This document shows, one piece after another, positions 20,001-28,232 of a stretch of 64,000 nucleotides of DNA. Both the position numbers and the translations under genes were made by a program. Location: positions 1 to 64,000 of the forward strand of contig CAZZZH010000001.1 in NCBI GenBank assembly GCA_964658445.1, in the 5' to 3' direction. The stretch comes from Ilyomonas sp964658445 (GTDB taxonomy: Bacteria > Bacteroidota > Bacteroidia > Chitinophagales > Chitinophagaceae). Each line of letters begins with the position of its first letter. Within the stretch, counting starts at the first letter, position 1. The notes under the pieces were generated by a model that saw only the letters and a program-made list of their open reading frames with translations, was not told the DNA's origin and did no database searches.

Positions 20001-20915
20001 AAAGAAGCAACCGAGAAAATAATAACCGGCGCCTCCTCTTTTTACAATATAGAACATCGTATTATTCTTGCGGATGGAACAATGAAATGGGTAAATCGCA
20101 ATTGCAAGCCAGTAAGAGATGAAAAAACAAATGAGCCTGTAAAGACTATCGGGACGATAAAAGACATAACAGTAGCTAAAGAACAGGAATTAAAACTTGA
20201 GCAAAGCAATAAAGAACGAACCCGGTTGCTGAACGACCTGGTTCTAAGAAATAAAAGCCTTGAACAGTTTGCCTATATCGTTTCTCATAATCTTCGCTCT
20301 CCGGTTGCCAATATTTTAGGTATCGCCAGTATAATGGTCGATCCCGGATTAAGCGCAGAAGAAAAAGAGCAACTCAACAATGGTATCATTGAGTCGGTAG
20401 AAAAGCTGGACATTGTAGTAAGAGATTTGAACCATATTTTACAGGTAAAAAAAGAATACAACGAACTGGAGGAAAATGTTCATTTTTCAACGTTTGTAAA
20501 TGATATAAAAGTAAGCATCAAACACATCATCTCTGATGATGTAAACATCAGTTACGATTTTTCGGAAGTGAACGAGCTCTTTACCATCAGGGGCTATATG
20601 TACAGCATTTTTTACAACCTTATTTTAAACAGTATTAAATATCGCCGGCAACTTGTGCCCTGTAATATCAATATCAAAAGCTACCGGCTTAGCAATGGTA
20701 TCCTGATCGTATTTTCTGATAACGGAATGGGCATCGACCTTACGCTAAGAGGCGAAGATGTGTTCGGCTTATACAAACGCTTTCACACCAATATAGAAGG
20801 CAAAGGCATGGGTTTGTACATGGTAAAAACGCAGGTAGAAGCTATCGGCGGCACAATAAGCATAGAGAGCGAAGTAGACCAGGGCACCACCTTTAAAATT
20901 GAATTTGAACTATGA
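17073..20915 (+). CDS. hybrid sensor kinase: receiver, seven PAS domains, HisKA, HATPase
   Basis: A 1280-residue soluble kinase with an N-terminal receiver (ILYIEDSDTDAE; Asp in ILCDHTLP; Lys in YIIKDRL). Seven PAS units follow, each ending in a DIT-type PAC motif: about 150-290, 290-405, 405-530, 530-665, 665-785, 785-905 and 905-1050. The third has LDIICTIDGEGKLNNVS, the sixth AVMGTDLNGIISYWNKAAED. The kinase core has the His in FAYIVSHNLRSPVANILGIA (~1075), N box FYNLILNSIKYRR, G1 FSDNGMGIDL and G2 GKGMGLYMVKTQVEA. It is coupled to regulators on both sides by 4-nt overlaps. Its many PAS domains suggest integration of redox, light or ligand cues. Confidence 0.95.
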   Translation: MNNRYRILYIEDSDTDAELVKAELTENQIDFDYLVIDTHEEFIHALDVFHPDVILCDHTLPSFNSFEALRILKQRNLHIPFVVVTATMTEDVALSIVREGADDYIIKDRLKRLPNVILNAIEKYRFERDFKRTVDEVQEKEAGSKEALVQLSNKLLLATKSVGMGVWDWNLVTDTLHWDEGMYHLYNLGQSEFGSVYEGWIRRLHPEDKIRVNEEIQLAVSGDKVYDTEFRIVWKDGSVRYIKANGHVERDKAGKSVTMIGVNLDITKSKEAEKAIKDSEQKYRFFFESSMDGILISGNDGQVFAANPAACGIFRMTEAELCKAGRGGIIDLNDERVEAFLRERRRSGKAKGELTGIRKNRDRFPLEVTSARYKDTYGKERNSLILRDITQRKLAEQEIVIATESLEQAVGELTKIMDSSLDIICTIDGEGKLNNVSKAAEKVWGYEPQELIGKRYTDLVFADDLENTIQVATDVMRGNPVTVFENRHIHKNGSIVPLLWSARWDEDTEMMYCIAKDATEKKRLEKALEDERQQFYDLFLQAPTSIGVLKGPDHVFEMVNPPYLKLIGRKNILGKSVKEALPEIASQGFIELLDEVYRTGETFSGTEILANLDYEGNGKSSFVYLNLVYQAYRNEQDKIAGVFFFAVDVTEQVVSRNKIEENEKRFRQIVETAQEGIWTIDKHNVTDFVNQKMCDMIGYTEAEIKGKTIQDFLEEEDRKVSYLQIERRKRGESENHDLTFVTKEGKLLYTNISTNPILDSEGKYKGALAMVTDITERKAIEESNLFKAELLKNVGQAVMGTDLNGIISYWNKAAEDIFGWTAEEAIGDHIMNHGPTEQTEGMALEIFAELYQGKNWSGEMWMKRKDGTCFMAFLTDSPLFDDSNKLIGIIGVASDITDRKKADENMKEMQEQLLASQSMAQIGSWHRVVVRSGNVKLSPVVCSAEALRIMGFDPTLETITFEKFLSVVHSEDLDLVKEATEKIITGASSFYNIEHRIILADGTMKWVNRNCKPVRDEKTNEPVKTIGTIKDITVAKEQELKLEQSNKERTRLLNDLVLRNKSLEQFAYIVSHNLRSPVANILGIASIMVDPGLSAEEKEQLNNGIIESVEKLDIVVRDLNHILQVKKEYNELEENVHFSTFVNDIKVSIKHIISDDVNISYDFSEVNELFTIRGYMYSIFYNLILNSIKYRRQLVPCNINIKSYRLSNGILIVFSDNGMGIDLTLRGEDVFGLYKRFHTNIEGKGMGLYMVKTQVEAIGGTISIESEVDQGTTFKIEFEL

Positions 20916-21331
20916 CAACAATTAAAAATTATATTGTCGTTGATGATGATCCGTGGAATAATAAAATTTGCACGTTTAATTTAAAAAAAGCACTGGGCGA
21001 TGTACACATTCATAGCTTCCAGTTGCCTGAAAAAGGGCTGGACTTTATTGAAAACGAATTTAAAAACAATATACAACCTACCATTCTTTTTCTCGATATC
21101 AATATGCCTGAGATAAATGGATGGCAGTTTTTAGAGCGGTACGAAAAGCTGAGCGATGAGATAAAAAAAAGCATTACCATCTACATGCTTTCTTCTTCCA
21201 TAAACCACGCAGATATAGAAAAAGCAAAAGCCAGCCAGTATGTAAAAGATTTTATTTCGAAGCCGTTATTGAACGATGCCATTGTGATGGTTGCCAATAA
21301 CAATGTTACAGCGAAACTAAACCACTTTTAG
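20912..21331 (+). CDS. single-domain response regulator
   Basis: A 139-residue receiver: acidic residues in IVVDDDPWNN, phospho-acceptor Asp in LFLDINMPEINGWQFL, a Ser in the switch position (YMLSSSINHAD) and Lys in FISKPL. No output domain. It overlaps the multi-PAS kinase stop by 4 nt and is the likely end of that operon. The NGWQFLE sequence and the helix-rich spacing put it in a Bacteroidota-typical subgroup, which it shares with the next gene. Confidence 0.92.
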   Translation: MTTIKNYIVVDDDPWNNKICTFNLKKALGDVHIHSFQLPEKGLDFIENEFKNNIQPTILFLDINMPEINGWQFLERYEKLSDEIKKSITIYMLSSSINHADIEKAKASQYVKDFISKPLLNDAIVMVANNNVTAKLNHF

Positions 21332-21544
21332 GCTTTACCGTTCAATAGCCTGCTGCCAACCCTCGCAGGTAAAAGCCGGTTTTTTATATAGCATAGCAGC
21401 CATCTTAAAGTATTGGCTAAACTATATTTTTAGATTCGCCCTTTATGCAAATAATGTATCTACCTTACACTGTTGCTTGCAAAAGCAAATTATTACCATT
21501 TGTTTCATCGTAAATATGATGAGGCAAAACAAATCTAACCCGGT

Positions 21545-21961
21545 ATGCATACTCTTTGTAAAAGGATCATTATTCTGGACGACGACTCCTTGCACAACAC
21601 GCTATGTGGCCTTTACATTAAAAAAACCTTTCCGTATATAAACATAGATATCGTTGGTTTTACCAATCCGTTGGAAGGACTAAATTATATCCAGTCGGAG
21701 CATACAATGCATCCTGTAAAAACTATTCTTTTCTTAGACATCAATATGCCCGAGCTAAATGGCTGGCAAGTACTTGAGAAACTAAGCAGCCTGCCTTTTA
21801 TTCAGGAATGGTTTAGTATTTATATTTTATCTTCTTCTGTAGACCGGAACGATGTTATGCGTGCAAATCAAAATAAATTCGTAAAATCTTACCTGGAAAA
21901 ACCCCTGGCAAACCACCTGACAGATATATTTTCTTCCTTTGGTATTGAGGAAGTCTTATAG
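21545..21961 (+). CDS. single-domain response regulator, paralogue of the preceding gene
   Basis: A 138-residue receiver closely resembling the gene before it: DDD cluster IILDDDSLHNT, phospho-acceptor Asp in LFLDINMPELNGWQVLEK, switch Ser in YILSSSVDRND and Lys in YLEKPL. A 213-nt gap separates it from the operon, so it may have its own promoter. Tandem duplication of a regulator next to a multi-PAS kinase is the simplest explanation. Confidence 0.9.
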   Translation: MHTLCKRIIILDDDSLHNTLCGLYIKKTFPYINIDIVGFTNPLEGLNYIQSEHTMHPVKTILFLDINMPELNGWQVLEKLSSLPFIQEWFSIYILSSSVDRNDVMRANQNKFVKSYLEKPLANHLTDIFSSFGIEEVL

Positions 21962-22188
21962 TCAAAATAATAGTTAAGAATCGCTACATTTTTAGAAACA
22001 AAAATGCCTTTTGCTGATACAGGCATTTGCAAAATTATTGTGGAGGTGCAATTTGTAAAGAAGGCAAAAAGTTTCTGCGGCAAAGAAAAATATCTGGTAA
22101 ACATCCCGACTGTTGTGCAAACAAACGCCAGGCATGATGCTCATTACAGAGTGAACAATTAAAACAATTATTCAAAACAGCATAGTAC

Positions 22189-23310
22189 TTATTGCCAGTT
22201 ATGAATCCATACAAAATAAGGGCGATAGTTGTCTGCGTTTGTATAAATATCCTTCCCATTCAGGCTGTTGGTGCAATAGCCTACCAGCAGGTCGCCGGCG
22301 CCATTTGTAAACTCGGTATGTGCTGTAGCATTGTAGGTAATGATATTGCCCTTTGTTTCCGGCGTAGTGTATACAAGACGCTTGTTGGTAAAAGGTCCTA
22401 CAGGGCTTGCCGCATCCCACAGATAGATGTTGCTGCTTAGCAAGATGCCTTCCTGAGATAACACATAATATTTGCCGCCGCTTGCAAACACTGAGTACGA
22501 TTCAGATACATCATCAAGCAGGCGTGCACTCTTGGCAGTATCGGTGCTCCAGCCGCTGCCGGTATAGAATTCGGTTTTGTTAAAAGGCTTGCTGCGCGAG
22601 GTACGCATTACGTGCATATACTTAGTGTTAGGAAAAGTAGATGTGCCTTCAGCGCCGTAGATGTACACATAGTCGCCTTCTTCGTAGGTGGCAGACGACC
22701 AGTCGATCTTGGTGTTGGTTGGCATCACCGTTATCTTCTGCAGCTTCATGCCGGGAAGGCTAACAATGCCAAACGCATTGCCGGTAACGTCGAAACCAAA
22801 AGTGCCGCCATCGCCGTTGGCTTTTACCCGAACCATCATCACATACGCCTGCGTTTCGTTCTTTGCCAGGAAGGCGCAATTGGGCCAATAATAGTAGGGA
22901 TCGGTAGCGTTGAAGAAGGGCTTGGGCAACTTCTTGCTGCCATTATACAACGTAGTAAACAGACCCTGTGGGTTGGTAAGCACAATGCAGTTGTGAATAA
23001 AAGCATCGTAAGGGCGGTGACGGTCAGCATATACCGTGTCTACAAACGAATCGCCCCACAGCCACATACTTCTGCCATCGGGCAACAGGTGCGAATACGC
23101 TACATCACCACCCGTCCATTGTCCGGCTGTGGAGCGGGTAAAAAGACTGTCGAAATAAGTGGCAGGCATAGCCGTTGCAGAAGCCGAAAGAGAAGACAGG
23201 GCGCTGGCAGTCCGCTGACTTGCATTGGGCAGATTTGTTTGAGTTATTTGTTTAGTGCAGGACGAAAAGAGAAACAAGATGATCATGAACTGTAGGCAAG
23301 CCATTTTCAT
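22189..23310 (-). CDS. lipoprotein with five-bladed propeller-like domain (DUF4185/DUF5005-like)
   Basis: A 373-residue lipoprotein: hydrophobic leader FMIILFLFSSC with the lipid-modified Cys at ~18. The rest resembles glycosidase-related five-bladed propeller proteins: WTGGDVAYSHLLPDGRSMWLWGDS near the N-terminus, YYYWPNCAFL, an acidic DWSSATYEEGDYVYIYG region and GYCTNSLNGKDIY near the end. The recurrent W/Y-rich strands and single Asp residues at blade ends fit a carbohydrate-acting surface lipoprotein, but the family match is from pattern only. It is single and convergent with the response regulator. Confidence 0.72.
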   Translation of the reverse strand: MKMACLQFMIILFLFSSCTKQITQTNLPNASQRTASALSSLSASATAMPATYFDSLFTRSTAGQWTGGDVAYSHLLPDGRSMWLWGDSFVDTVYADRHRPYDAFIHNCIVLTNPQGLFTTLYNGSKKLPKPFFNATDPYYYWPNCAFLAKNETQAYVMMVRVKANGDGGTFGFDVTGNAFGIVSLPGMKLQKITVMPTNTKIDWSSATYEEGDYVYIYGAEGTSTFPNTKYMHVMRTSRSKPFNKTEFYTGSGWSTDTAKSARLLDDVSESYSVFASGGKYYVLSQEGILLSSNIYLWDAASPVGPFTNKRLVYTTPETKGNIITYNATAHTEFTNGAGDLLVGYCTNSLNGKDIYTNADNYRPYFVWIHNWQ

Positions 23311-23567
23311 AATTGGTCAGTTTATTACAAAAATAAAAACGATAAGGCAAACGAAAGAAGATAATAAAACGGCTGAAGTAAGCAATCTTCTTTGTAAGCG
23401 GTAATGTTCTAGTTAAGGTAACTAATGTATCTCCCTCTCTTTCTAAAAACATCATTACATACTCGCCGCAGGTTAAAAACAATCCTTTTCCTTTCCTAAA
23501 TTCTGGCTTATCTCTTACGCTTGTCTTCAGGATGCCGTACCTTTATTCTCCATCAATATAGACAGCA

Positions 23568-24050
23568 ATGGCATATCCGAACGGGGAACTGATAGAGGCG
23601 CTGCGCAATACAGCAGCGCGGCTGAGAGCGGGTGCAAAATATGCATGGGGCAATCACGGCGCCTGCAACTGCGGCAACCTGCTGCAGTCTATTACAACAT
23701 TAACCCAAAAAGAAATTCTGCAATACGCTCACACGGGCATTGGCGAATGGACGGAACTGGCAGAAGATTATTGCGGCGATACCAATGCTCCGGTCAGTTT
23801 GCTTATCCGCAAACTGGAAGATGCTGGCCTAACGCCTACCGACATTCACAACCTTGAATACTTAGAAGACCGCGACGTGCTGAAAGCCTTGCCTGGCGGC
23901 TTTCGCTGGCTGAAGAAAAACCTGCGCGAAGATGTGATCCTGTACTTTGAAACCTTTGCGTGGTTGCTGGAAGAGAAGCTTCAAAAAACGGAGTATGTAA
24001 TGGCGCAAGTGCCTGTCGTGGCTGGTATAGAAGAGGAGGCATTGGTATGA
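23568..24050 (+). CDS. conserved hypothetical protein
   Basis: A 160-residue soluble helical protein. It has an N-terminal helix GELIEALRNTAARLRAGAKY, a Cys-rich turn NHGACNCGNLL (~29-39) and acidic helices EYLEDRDVLKALPG and LREDVILYFETFAWLLEEKL. The CNCGN motif could bind a metal, but nothing proves this. No family name is recognised. It is followed by a strong hairpin that probably ends its transcript. Confidence 0.72.
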   Translation: MAYPNGELIEALRNTAARLRAGAKYAWGNHGACNCGNLLQSITTLTQKEILQYAHTGIGEWTELAEDYCGDTNAPVSLLIRKLEDAGLTPTDIHNLEYLEDRDVLKALPGGFRWLKKNLREDVILYFETFAWLLEEKLQKTEYVMAQVPVVAGIEEEALV

Positions 24051-24100
24051 GTAGTTTAAAATAAAATGAGACTTTAAGATGATGGCATTACCATCACTAT

Positions 24101-24141
24101 GATAAAAGAGGTATGTTAGTTTATAACATGCCTCTTTTATC
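24101..24141 (+). terminator. hairpin terminator after 23568-24050
   Basis: An 18-bp stem (GATAAAAGAGGTATGTTA against TAACATGCCTCTTTTATC, one G-U pair) with a 5-nt loop. The arms themselves provide an A-rich 5' side and T-rich 3' side, so it can act as an intrinsic terminator in either direction. Confidence 0.75.
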
Positions 24142-24276
24142 ATAAACCAGAATCCAATGTATAACCAGAAGCTATAAGGAAATAAAAGTTCTAAAAACGT
24201 TTTTGCTCTTAACAAAGCGCCAAGGTTGACGCACTATTCAAGCGAACGTACTGCACTGATGGATGCTATAGCTTTC

Positions 24277-24397
24277 TGTGATAGGCGCGGGCACGTATGC
24301 CAACAACGAAACCAGTGTTGTATCCATCACCGGTGATGGCGTGCGGTTCAACTCGCAGCGCATGCACCGGGGCTGGAAAAAGAAGGAGAGAAGATGA
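24277..24397 (+). pseudogene. relic of isoaspartyl peptidase / plant-type asparaginase
   Basis: The plus strand reads VIGAGTYA, then after a one-base shift NNETSVVSITGDGVRF. This joins into the GAGTYANN...SxTGxG block that is a hallmark of the Ntn-hydrolase isoaspartyl peptidases. The catalytic Thr region and the rest of the gene are absent and the frame soon ends. It lies 73 nt before the cyanophycinase on the same strand, exactly the partner expected for cleaving the beta-Asp-Arg dipeptide that cyanophycinase releases. Confidence 0.6.
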
Positions 24398-24469
24398 TAA
24401 CCGAAACTTATTAAAAAAGTTATATCTGGCACATTTTTACAAGTTAGGGTTGATCAAATAAAATAAACG

Positions 24470-25324
24470 ATGGCGAACGAATGTCCTGTACCGGCCGGAA
24501 TACTGGTGATTGTAGGTGGCAAAGAAGATAAAGGAGAAGCGCCGGAAGACGGTAAGCCAAAAAAAGAAGTGAATCGGCTGGACGTGTTGAAAACATTTGT
24601 AGAACTAACGGAAAAAGAAAAGCCGGTGATAGAAGTAATCACCAGCGGATCATCGGAAGGCCAAGAAGTGTTTGAAGAATACCGCAAAGCTTTTAAAGAA
24701 TTGAAAGCGGGTGCAGTGGGGCACATCCATCATAACAGCCGCGAAGAAGTATTGAAAAACGGACTAACGGAAAGGATTGAAAAAGCAGATGCTGTATTCT
24801 TCTCGGGCGGCGACCAGTTGCGGTATTCATCGCGCTATGGAGGTACTCATTTTTTGACGCGATTAAAAGAAAGATACATTAACGAAAAGATTGTAATTGG
24901 CGGCACAAGTGCAGGCGCCATGGTTCTTTCCACGCCTATGATTTATGCAGGCAATGATGAAGTGCAGGAAATAGGCGGCGAGATAAGTATTACTACAGGA
25001 TTAGAATTTCTGAAGGACGTTTGTATAGATACTCATTTTACCAATCGGGGGCGCTTTGTGCGGATGGCGCAGGTGATTGTAACCAACCCAACCAGCATTG
25101 GCATTGGCATTGGTGAAGACACCGCAATTGTGGTGCGCAATGGATTGGAAGCAGAAATTATTGGTTCGGGTCTGGTGATTGTAATTGATGGCTTCGGTAT
25201 TGGTATAACGAATGTAGATGACTTTTTAAAGAAGAAACCTGTCAGCATTCGCGATCTCAAGGTGCACATTCTTTCTGCAGGTGACCAATACCAGATTCCA
25301 CAATGCAACCCGCCGCACCGGTAA
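24470..25324 (+). CDS. cphB: cyanophycinase (peptidase S51)
   Basis: A 284-residue cytoplasmic serine hydrolase of the S51 family, which cuts cyanophycin (poly-Asp with Arg side chains) into beta-Asp-Arg dipeptides. Visible hallmarks are the N-terminal strand GILVIVGGKEDKG, FFSGGDQLRYSSRYGGT (~105-121), the nucleophile motif GGTSAGAMVLSTPMI (Ser ~143) and DTHFTNRGRFVRMAQ, whose His and Arg line the active site. Length is usual. With the asparaginase-type relic upstream and an M29 aminopeptidase convergent downstream, it suggests an eroded peptide-nitrogen salvage locus. Confidence 0.92.
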   Translation: MANECPVPAGILVIVGGKEDKGEAPEDGKPKKEVNRLDVLKTFVELTEKEKPVIEVITSGSSEGQEVFEEYRKAFKELKAGAVGHIHHNSREEVLKNGLTERIEKADAVFFSGGDQLRYSSRYGGTHFLTRLKERYINEKIVIGGTSAGAMVLSTPMIYAGNDEVQEIGGEISITTGLEFLKDVCIDTHFTNRGRFVRMAQVIVTNPTSIGIGIGEDTAIVVRNGLEAEIIGSGLVIVIDGFGIGITNVDDFLKKKPVSIRDLKVHILSAGDQYQIPQCNPPHR

Positions 25325-25457
25325 GTGTGGAGATTTGTTTTTGTGAATTTTGGTTTCGTGCCTGCAAAGCAATAATGAGATGTTTTTAAAGTAGCTAACG
25401 CTAAAGTTTGTGAAGCCTTTTCTTTTGCAGATAAAAATACTGTATGGTGAAGTTTTT

Positions 25458-26672
25458 TTAAAGGGTAAACTCACCGTTCTGATAAATCAATTTTTCTTCT
25501 CCGCTGGGTAAAGTAGCTATTACCGTACGGTCTGTAGTGCTGATGATATCAGTGTGGACTTTCGGGCAACTATTGTAACCCATGGCTTCCCATTGTTCGT
25601 CAGTTACGGTGGTAAGGTCGCCATCGAATGTGTCTTTATAGGCATTGCCTACGGCGATATGGGTATTGCCAAACTCACCGCCCATATTCTCATCAAATAA
25701 TGTGGTAGCCATGAACTTCGTGATGCGGGAATGGCGCTTATCGGTGAGAGAGAACTCGCCTACTTTATCGGCATTTTCCTGCGCAATCATTTCTTTTAAG
25801 GCATCTTCGTTTTCGGTGGCGGAAGACTGGATAACGACACCATCTTTGAAGGTGAGCGATACACCGGAGATTCGTTTTCCTGAATAATATAAAGGCTGAT
25901 TAAAACGGATGAAACCATTGGTGCCGCGCCAGTCCGGCGAGGTAAAGATCTCGAAGGAAGGAATGTTTTTTCCACCGCCACTGAGCCACTTGCGATGCTT
26001 GCCAACGAGGATGTGCAGGTCTACATCATCGCCCGTAATATGCAGCTTATCGATGTGAAGCGCATCGAGCTTGTCTTTGATGTCTTCAATCTCTTTTTGC
26101 ACCGCTTTCCAGGTAGCGACAGGATCGTCGTCGCGGAGATAACAGGCTTCAATAATCTGCTCCCAATAGTCTTCAATGGAAAGACCCGCCTCGGCTGCCA
26201 TGGAAGGCGTGCCATAGAGGCACAATGACCAGGAAAGCTTGCCTTCGTTTTCTTTCTTTTCGCGCATGGCCATGTAAGGCGCGCGGGCGCTGTTCATTTT
26301 GCTGATGCGAGAAGACGGCAAGCCTTCAAACGCATGAATATCGGGCTCGGAGATGATGAAAAGAATATGATCGGTAGCTTCTACAATGCCGTGCCAGTAA
26401 GGCTTTGCGAAGAAACCGACCTGATCGTCGCTGCCATTCTCGATGAGGAAACGGGGAATGCTGGCTTCTTTTTTATTATCGGGCTGATAGTGCGTGATGA
26501 GGTTGCCACCGGCGAGATAAATTTCTTTTGCCATCATCATAAAGAGGTCTTTGCTACACTCCTGCCCCACGAGAAAAACGGTATCGCCGCTGTTGATTCC
26601 CTGCCCGTTGTTAAGGGCATATTTTACCATGACCTGCGCGTATTTTTTGAGTATGGTTTCGTCTATTTTCAT
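25458..26672 (-). CDS. aminopeptidase, family M29 (thermophilic metalloprotease)
   Basis: A 404-residue cytoplasmic M29-type aminopeptidase. The N-terminal half has INSGDTVFLVGQECSKDLF and GGNLITHYQPDNKKE. The catalytic half carries the expected metal-ligand segments: GGGKNIPSFEIFTSPDW (Glu), an ATENEDALKEMI stretch, EFSLTDKRHSRITKFMATTLFDENMGGEFGNTHIAVG (listed in parts: LFDENMGG, FGNTHIAVGNAY) and CPKVHTDII (His and Asp). These enzymes remove N-terminal residues using two metal ions. It is convergent with cyanophycinase and has no partner on its own strand. Confidence 0.9.
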   Translation of the reverse strand: MKIDETILKKYAQVMVKYALNNGQGINSGDTVFLVGQECSKDLFMMMAKEIYLAGGNLITHYQPDNKKEASIPRFLIENGSDDQVGFFAKPYWHGIVEATDHILFIISEPDIHAFEGLPSSRISKMNSARAPYMAMREKKENEGKLSWSLCLYGTPSMAAEAGLSIEDYWEQIIEACYLRDDDPVATWKAVQKEIEDIKDKLDALHIDKLHITGDDVDLHILVGKHRKWLSGGGKNIPSFEIFTSPDWRGTNGFIRFNQPLYYSGKRISGVSLTFKDGVVIQSSATENEDALKEMIAQENADKVGEFSLTDKRHSRITKFMATTLFDENMGGEFGNTHIAVGNAYKDTFDGDLTTVTDEQWEAMGYNSCPKVHTDIISTTDRTVIATLPSGEEKLIYQNGEFTL

Positions 26673-26711
26673 CGTAGTTGCTAAGGTAAGAGGTTAGATA
26701 GATTTGTGGTC

Positions 26712-26930
26712 TTAATTAACTTTAAAATCTGCCTCACCATTACTTCGATCGATGCTGATTTGTGCAATTCGAAGCGGGCTTCCATCTTTATCAGGAAGTG
26801 TTAAATGATTGGGTTTAATCCCGCACGGCGAATATCGCTTTCAGCCCCGCTGTAATCGCCGTTATCTTCCTGTAAGAAAGCGTTGCCAGCAGGCATCACC
26901 GTGGTTTTCGTTGTAGCAGATAGCCTGGCT
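26712..26930 (-). pseudogene. frameshifted relic of unknown gene
   Basis: On the minus strand one frame reads TTVMPAGNAFLQEDNGDYSG and on to AESDIRRAGLNP; after a shift, another reads NHLTLPDKDGSPLRIAQISI then DRSNGEADFKVN and a stop. The two make a coherent protein tail only when joined. The family is not recognised, and no upstream part remains. Confidence 0.45.
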
Positions 26931-26941
26931 GTAGGGCTGCC

Positions 26942-27031
26942 GGGTTCAACCCGAATTAAATACGAGTTAAACCAGAAGTAATGTCAATATAAGGTTTCTG
27001 TAAGGTCAGTATAATGTCGGGAGTAAAATAA
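26942..27031 (+). repeat. dispersed repeat copy 2 with three tandem 11-mers
   Basis: Strongly similar to 13826-13926, including the shared CCGAATTAAATACGAGTTAA block. It has three phased 11-nt units at 26986-27018: AATATAAGGTT, TCTGTAAGGTC, AGTATAATGTC. As in copy 1, a family A sequence follows, here a relic. Confidence 0.75.
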
Positions 27032-27104
27032 AGAGAAACCGATTGTTATTCTAAACGTAAAGGAGTGGCAGCTTTAGGGTTGTAAAATAATACAAATGTT
27101 GCTG

Positions 27105-27227
27105 ATGACAAAGACAGAAGCAAATAGTCGTAAAAATTAATTGGAGCGAAAAGTTGTGATGGAGCGCTACGCTTATGGTGCGCATGCCTGTGCAAATAGA
27201 GGCAGCAGAACATTGGAGAGCCTATGA
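27105..27227 (+). pseudogene. family A relic
   Basis: From ATG 27105 the frame reads MTKTEANSRKN, one TAA, then LERKVVMERYAYGAHACANR and GSRTLESL before a TGA. This matches the family A N-terminal block (KEVTV...YGVHTRASRGS) and the relic sits behind the same 11-mer repeat block, so it is a decayed third copy. Confidence 0.7.
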
Positions 27228-27416
27228 ATGCAGATTGTGAGGGGGCGGCTATGAGGGTGCGATTGGCTTGCAAGGATTATGGCAGATGAATGTGCTTCAG
27301 AAGTTGTGTGCAGCTTTTTTATCAACTGCTGGGTTTCGTTGGTGTGCCCGAAGTTTTTCAACTACAGGAGAGATTTGCCGGTGATTTAGAAACACGTTAT
27401 TTTGTGCATCGCATTT

Positions 27417-27875
27417 ATGAAACCGAAATTCATCCTGCTGACCATCCTTTTGCTGTCTGCCATTTTTACCCAAGCCGCTACGTTTGTAGTAACGTCGAAT
27501 GCTGGACGTGGCGCCGGAACCTTTGCAGAGGCATTGCAGAAAGCAGCCGATAATGGTACCGGGGAACAAGACAATATTACCTTTAACCTGCCCGGCAATA
27601 CGGATGATGATCACACTATATTAATTACTGCTTCGCTACTGGATGTGACCTCTAATGTAGAGATAGAGGGCACCACGCAACCCGGCAATACCTTCGGTGT
27701 AACCGACGCAAAAGTTTGCTTGCTGTGGAAGGCATATGCGCCCGTAATATTTACATTTCTAAAGTTTACTTATGCAAATAACGTCAGCATTTTCGGGCTG
27801 ATGTTTTATCAACCTTATTGGAATGGAGATGGGAATTCGGAAATACACGCCATTGATTTTTCGGGTTTTTTTTAA
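27417..27875 (+). pseudogene. truncated secreted beta-helix-type protein
   Basis: About 152 residues from MKPKFILLTILLLSAIFTQA, a clean signal peptide, followed by ATFVVTSNAGRGAGTFAEAL and NITFNLPGNTDDDHTI. This is the standard N-terminus of large Bacteroidota surface proteins with parallel beta-helix or adhesin repeats, which normally run to many hundreds of residues. Here the frame stops after HAIDFSGFF. No repeats or C-terminal sorting domain follow, so it is probably the stump of a large gene. It may still be translated and exported. Confidence 0.65.
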
Positions 27876-28015
27876 TTGCCCTTTTAAAATGATCAGCTTC
27901 TATTGTTTGCCTCAACCTTAAAACACCTACTAATGCTAACGGATTTTATAAATAATCCTTTTTATGGTAAATAGCTACATTCGTTAGCCATTTGAATTTT
28001 TGTAAACTAACACTT

Positions 28016-28165
28016 ATGCGCAAACTTGTACTCTTAACGCTGGCTGGAATCAGCCTTCATTTTCTTATGCCCAATGGAATACCGATACCCTTAGTTCGCA
28101 ATGCCATCTGTACGGCAGTGAAGAGCGGGGATAATGCGGTACACGTGAAGTTTGTGAGGGAATAG
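28016..28165 (+). CDS. possible 49-residue exported peptide or gene stump
   Basis: An ATG frame MRKLVLLTLAGISLHFLMPN continuing to ICTAVKSGDNAVHVKFVRE. The N-terminus is signal-peptide-like. It follows the truncated beta-helix gene and could be another stump. The remaining parts of 27876-28232 show nothing. Confidence 0.3.
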   Translation: MRKLVLLTLAGISLHFLMPNGIPIPLVRNAICTAVKSGDNAVHVKFVRE

Positions 28166-28232
28166 CAGGTTTGTTTATTTTAAAAATAAACAACCAGTCT
28201 TAACTGGATTTCCGAACCCGATCCTAAACCTC

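Noticed and set aside
22002..22028. 8-bp hairpin AAATGCCT/AGGCATTT after the last response regulator.
   Set aside because: The stem is short, the loop is long and no T-tract follows, so I did not call a terminator.
22612..23295. 227-residue plus-strand frame opposite the propeller lipoprotein.
   Set aside because: Fully antisense to a gene with lipobox and consistent domain sequence; composition is shadow-like.
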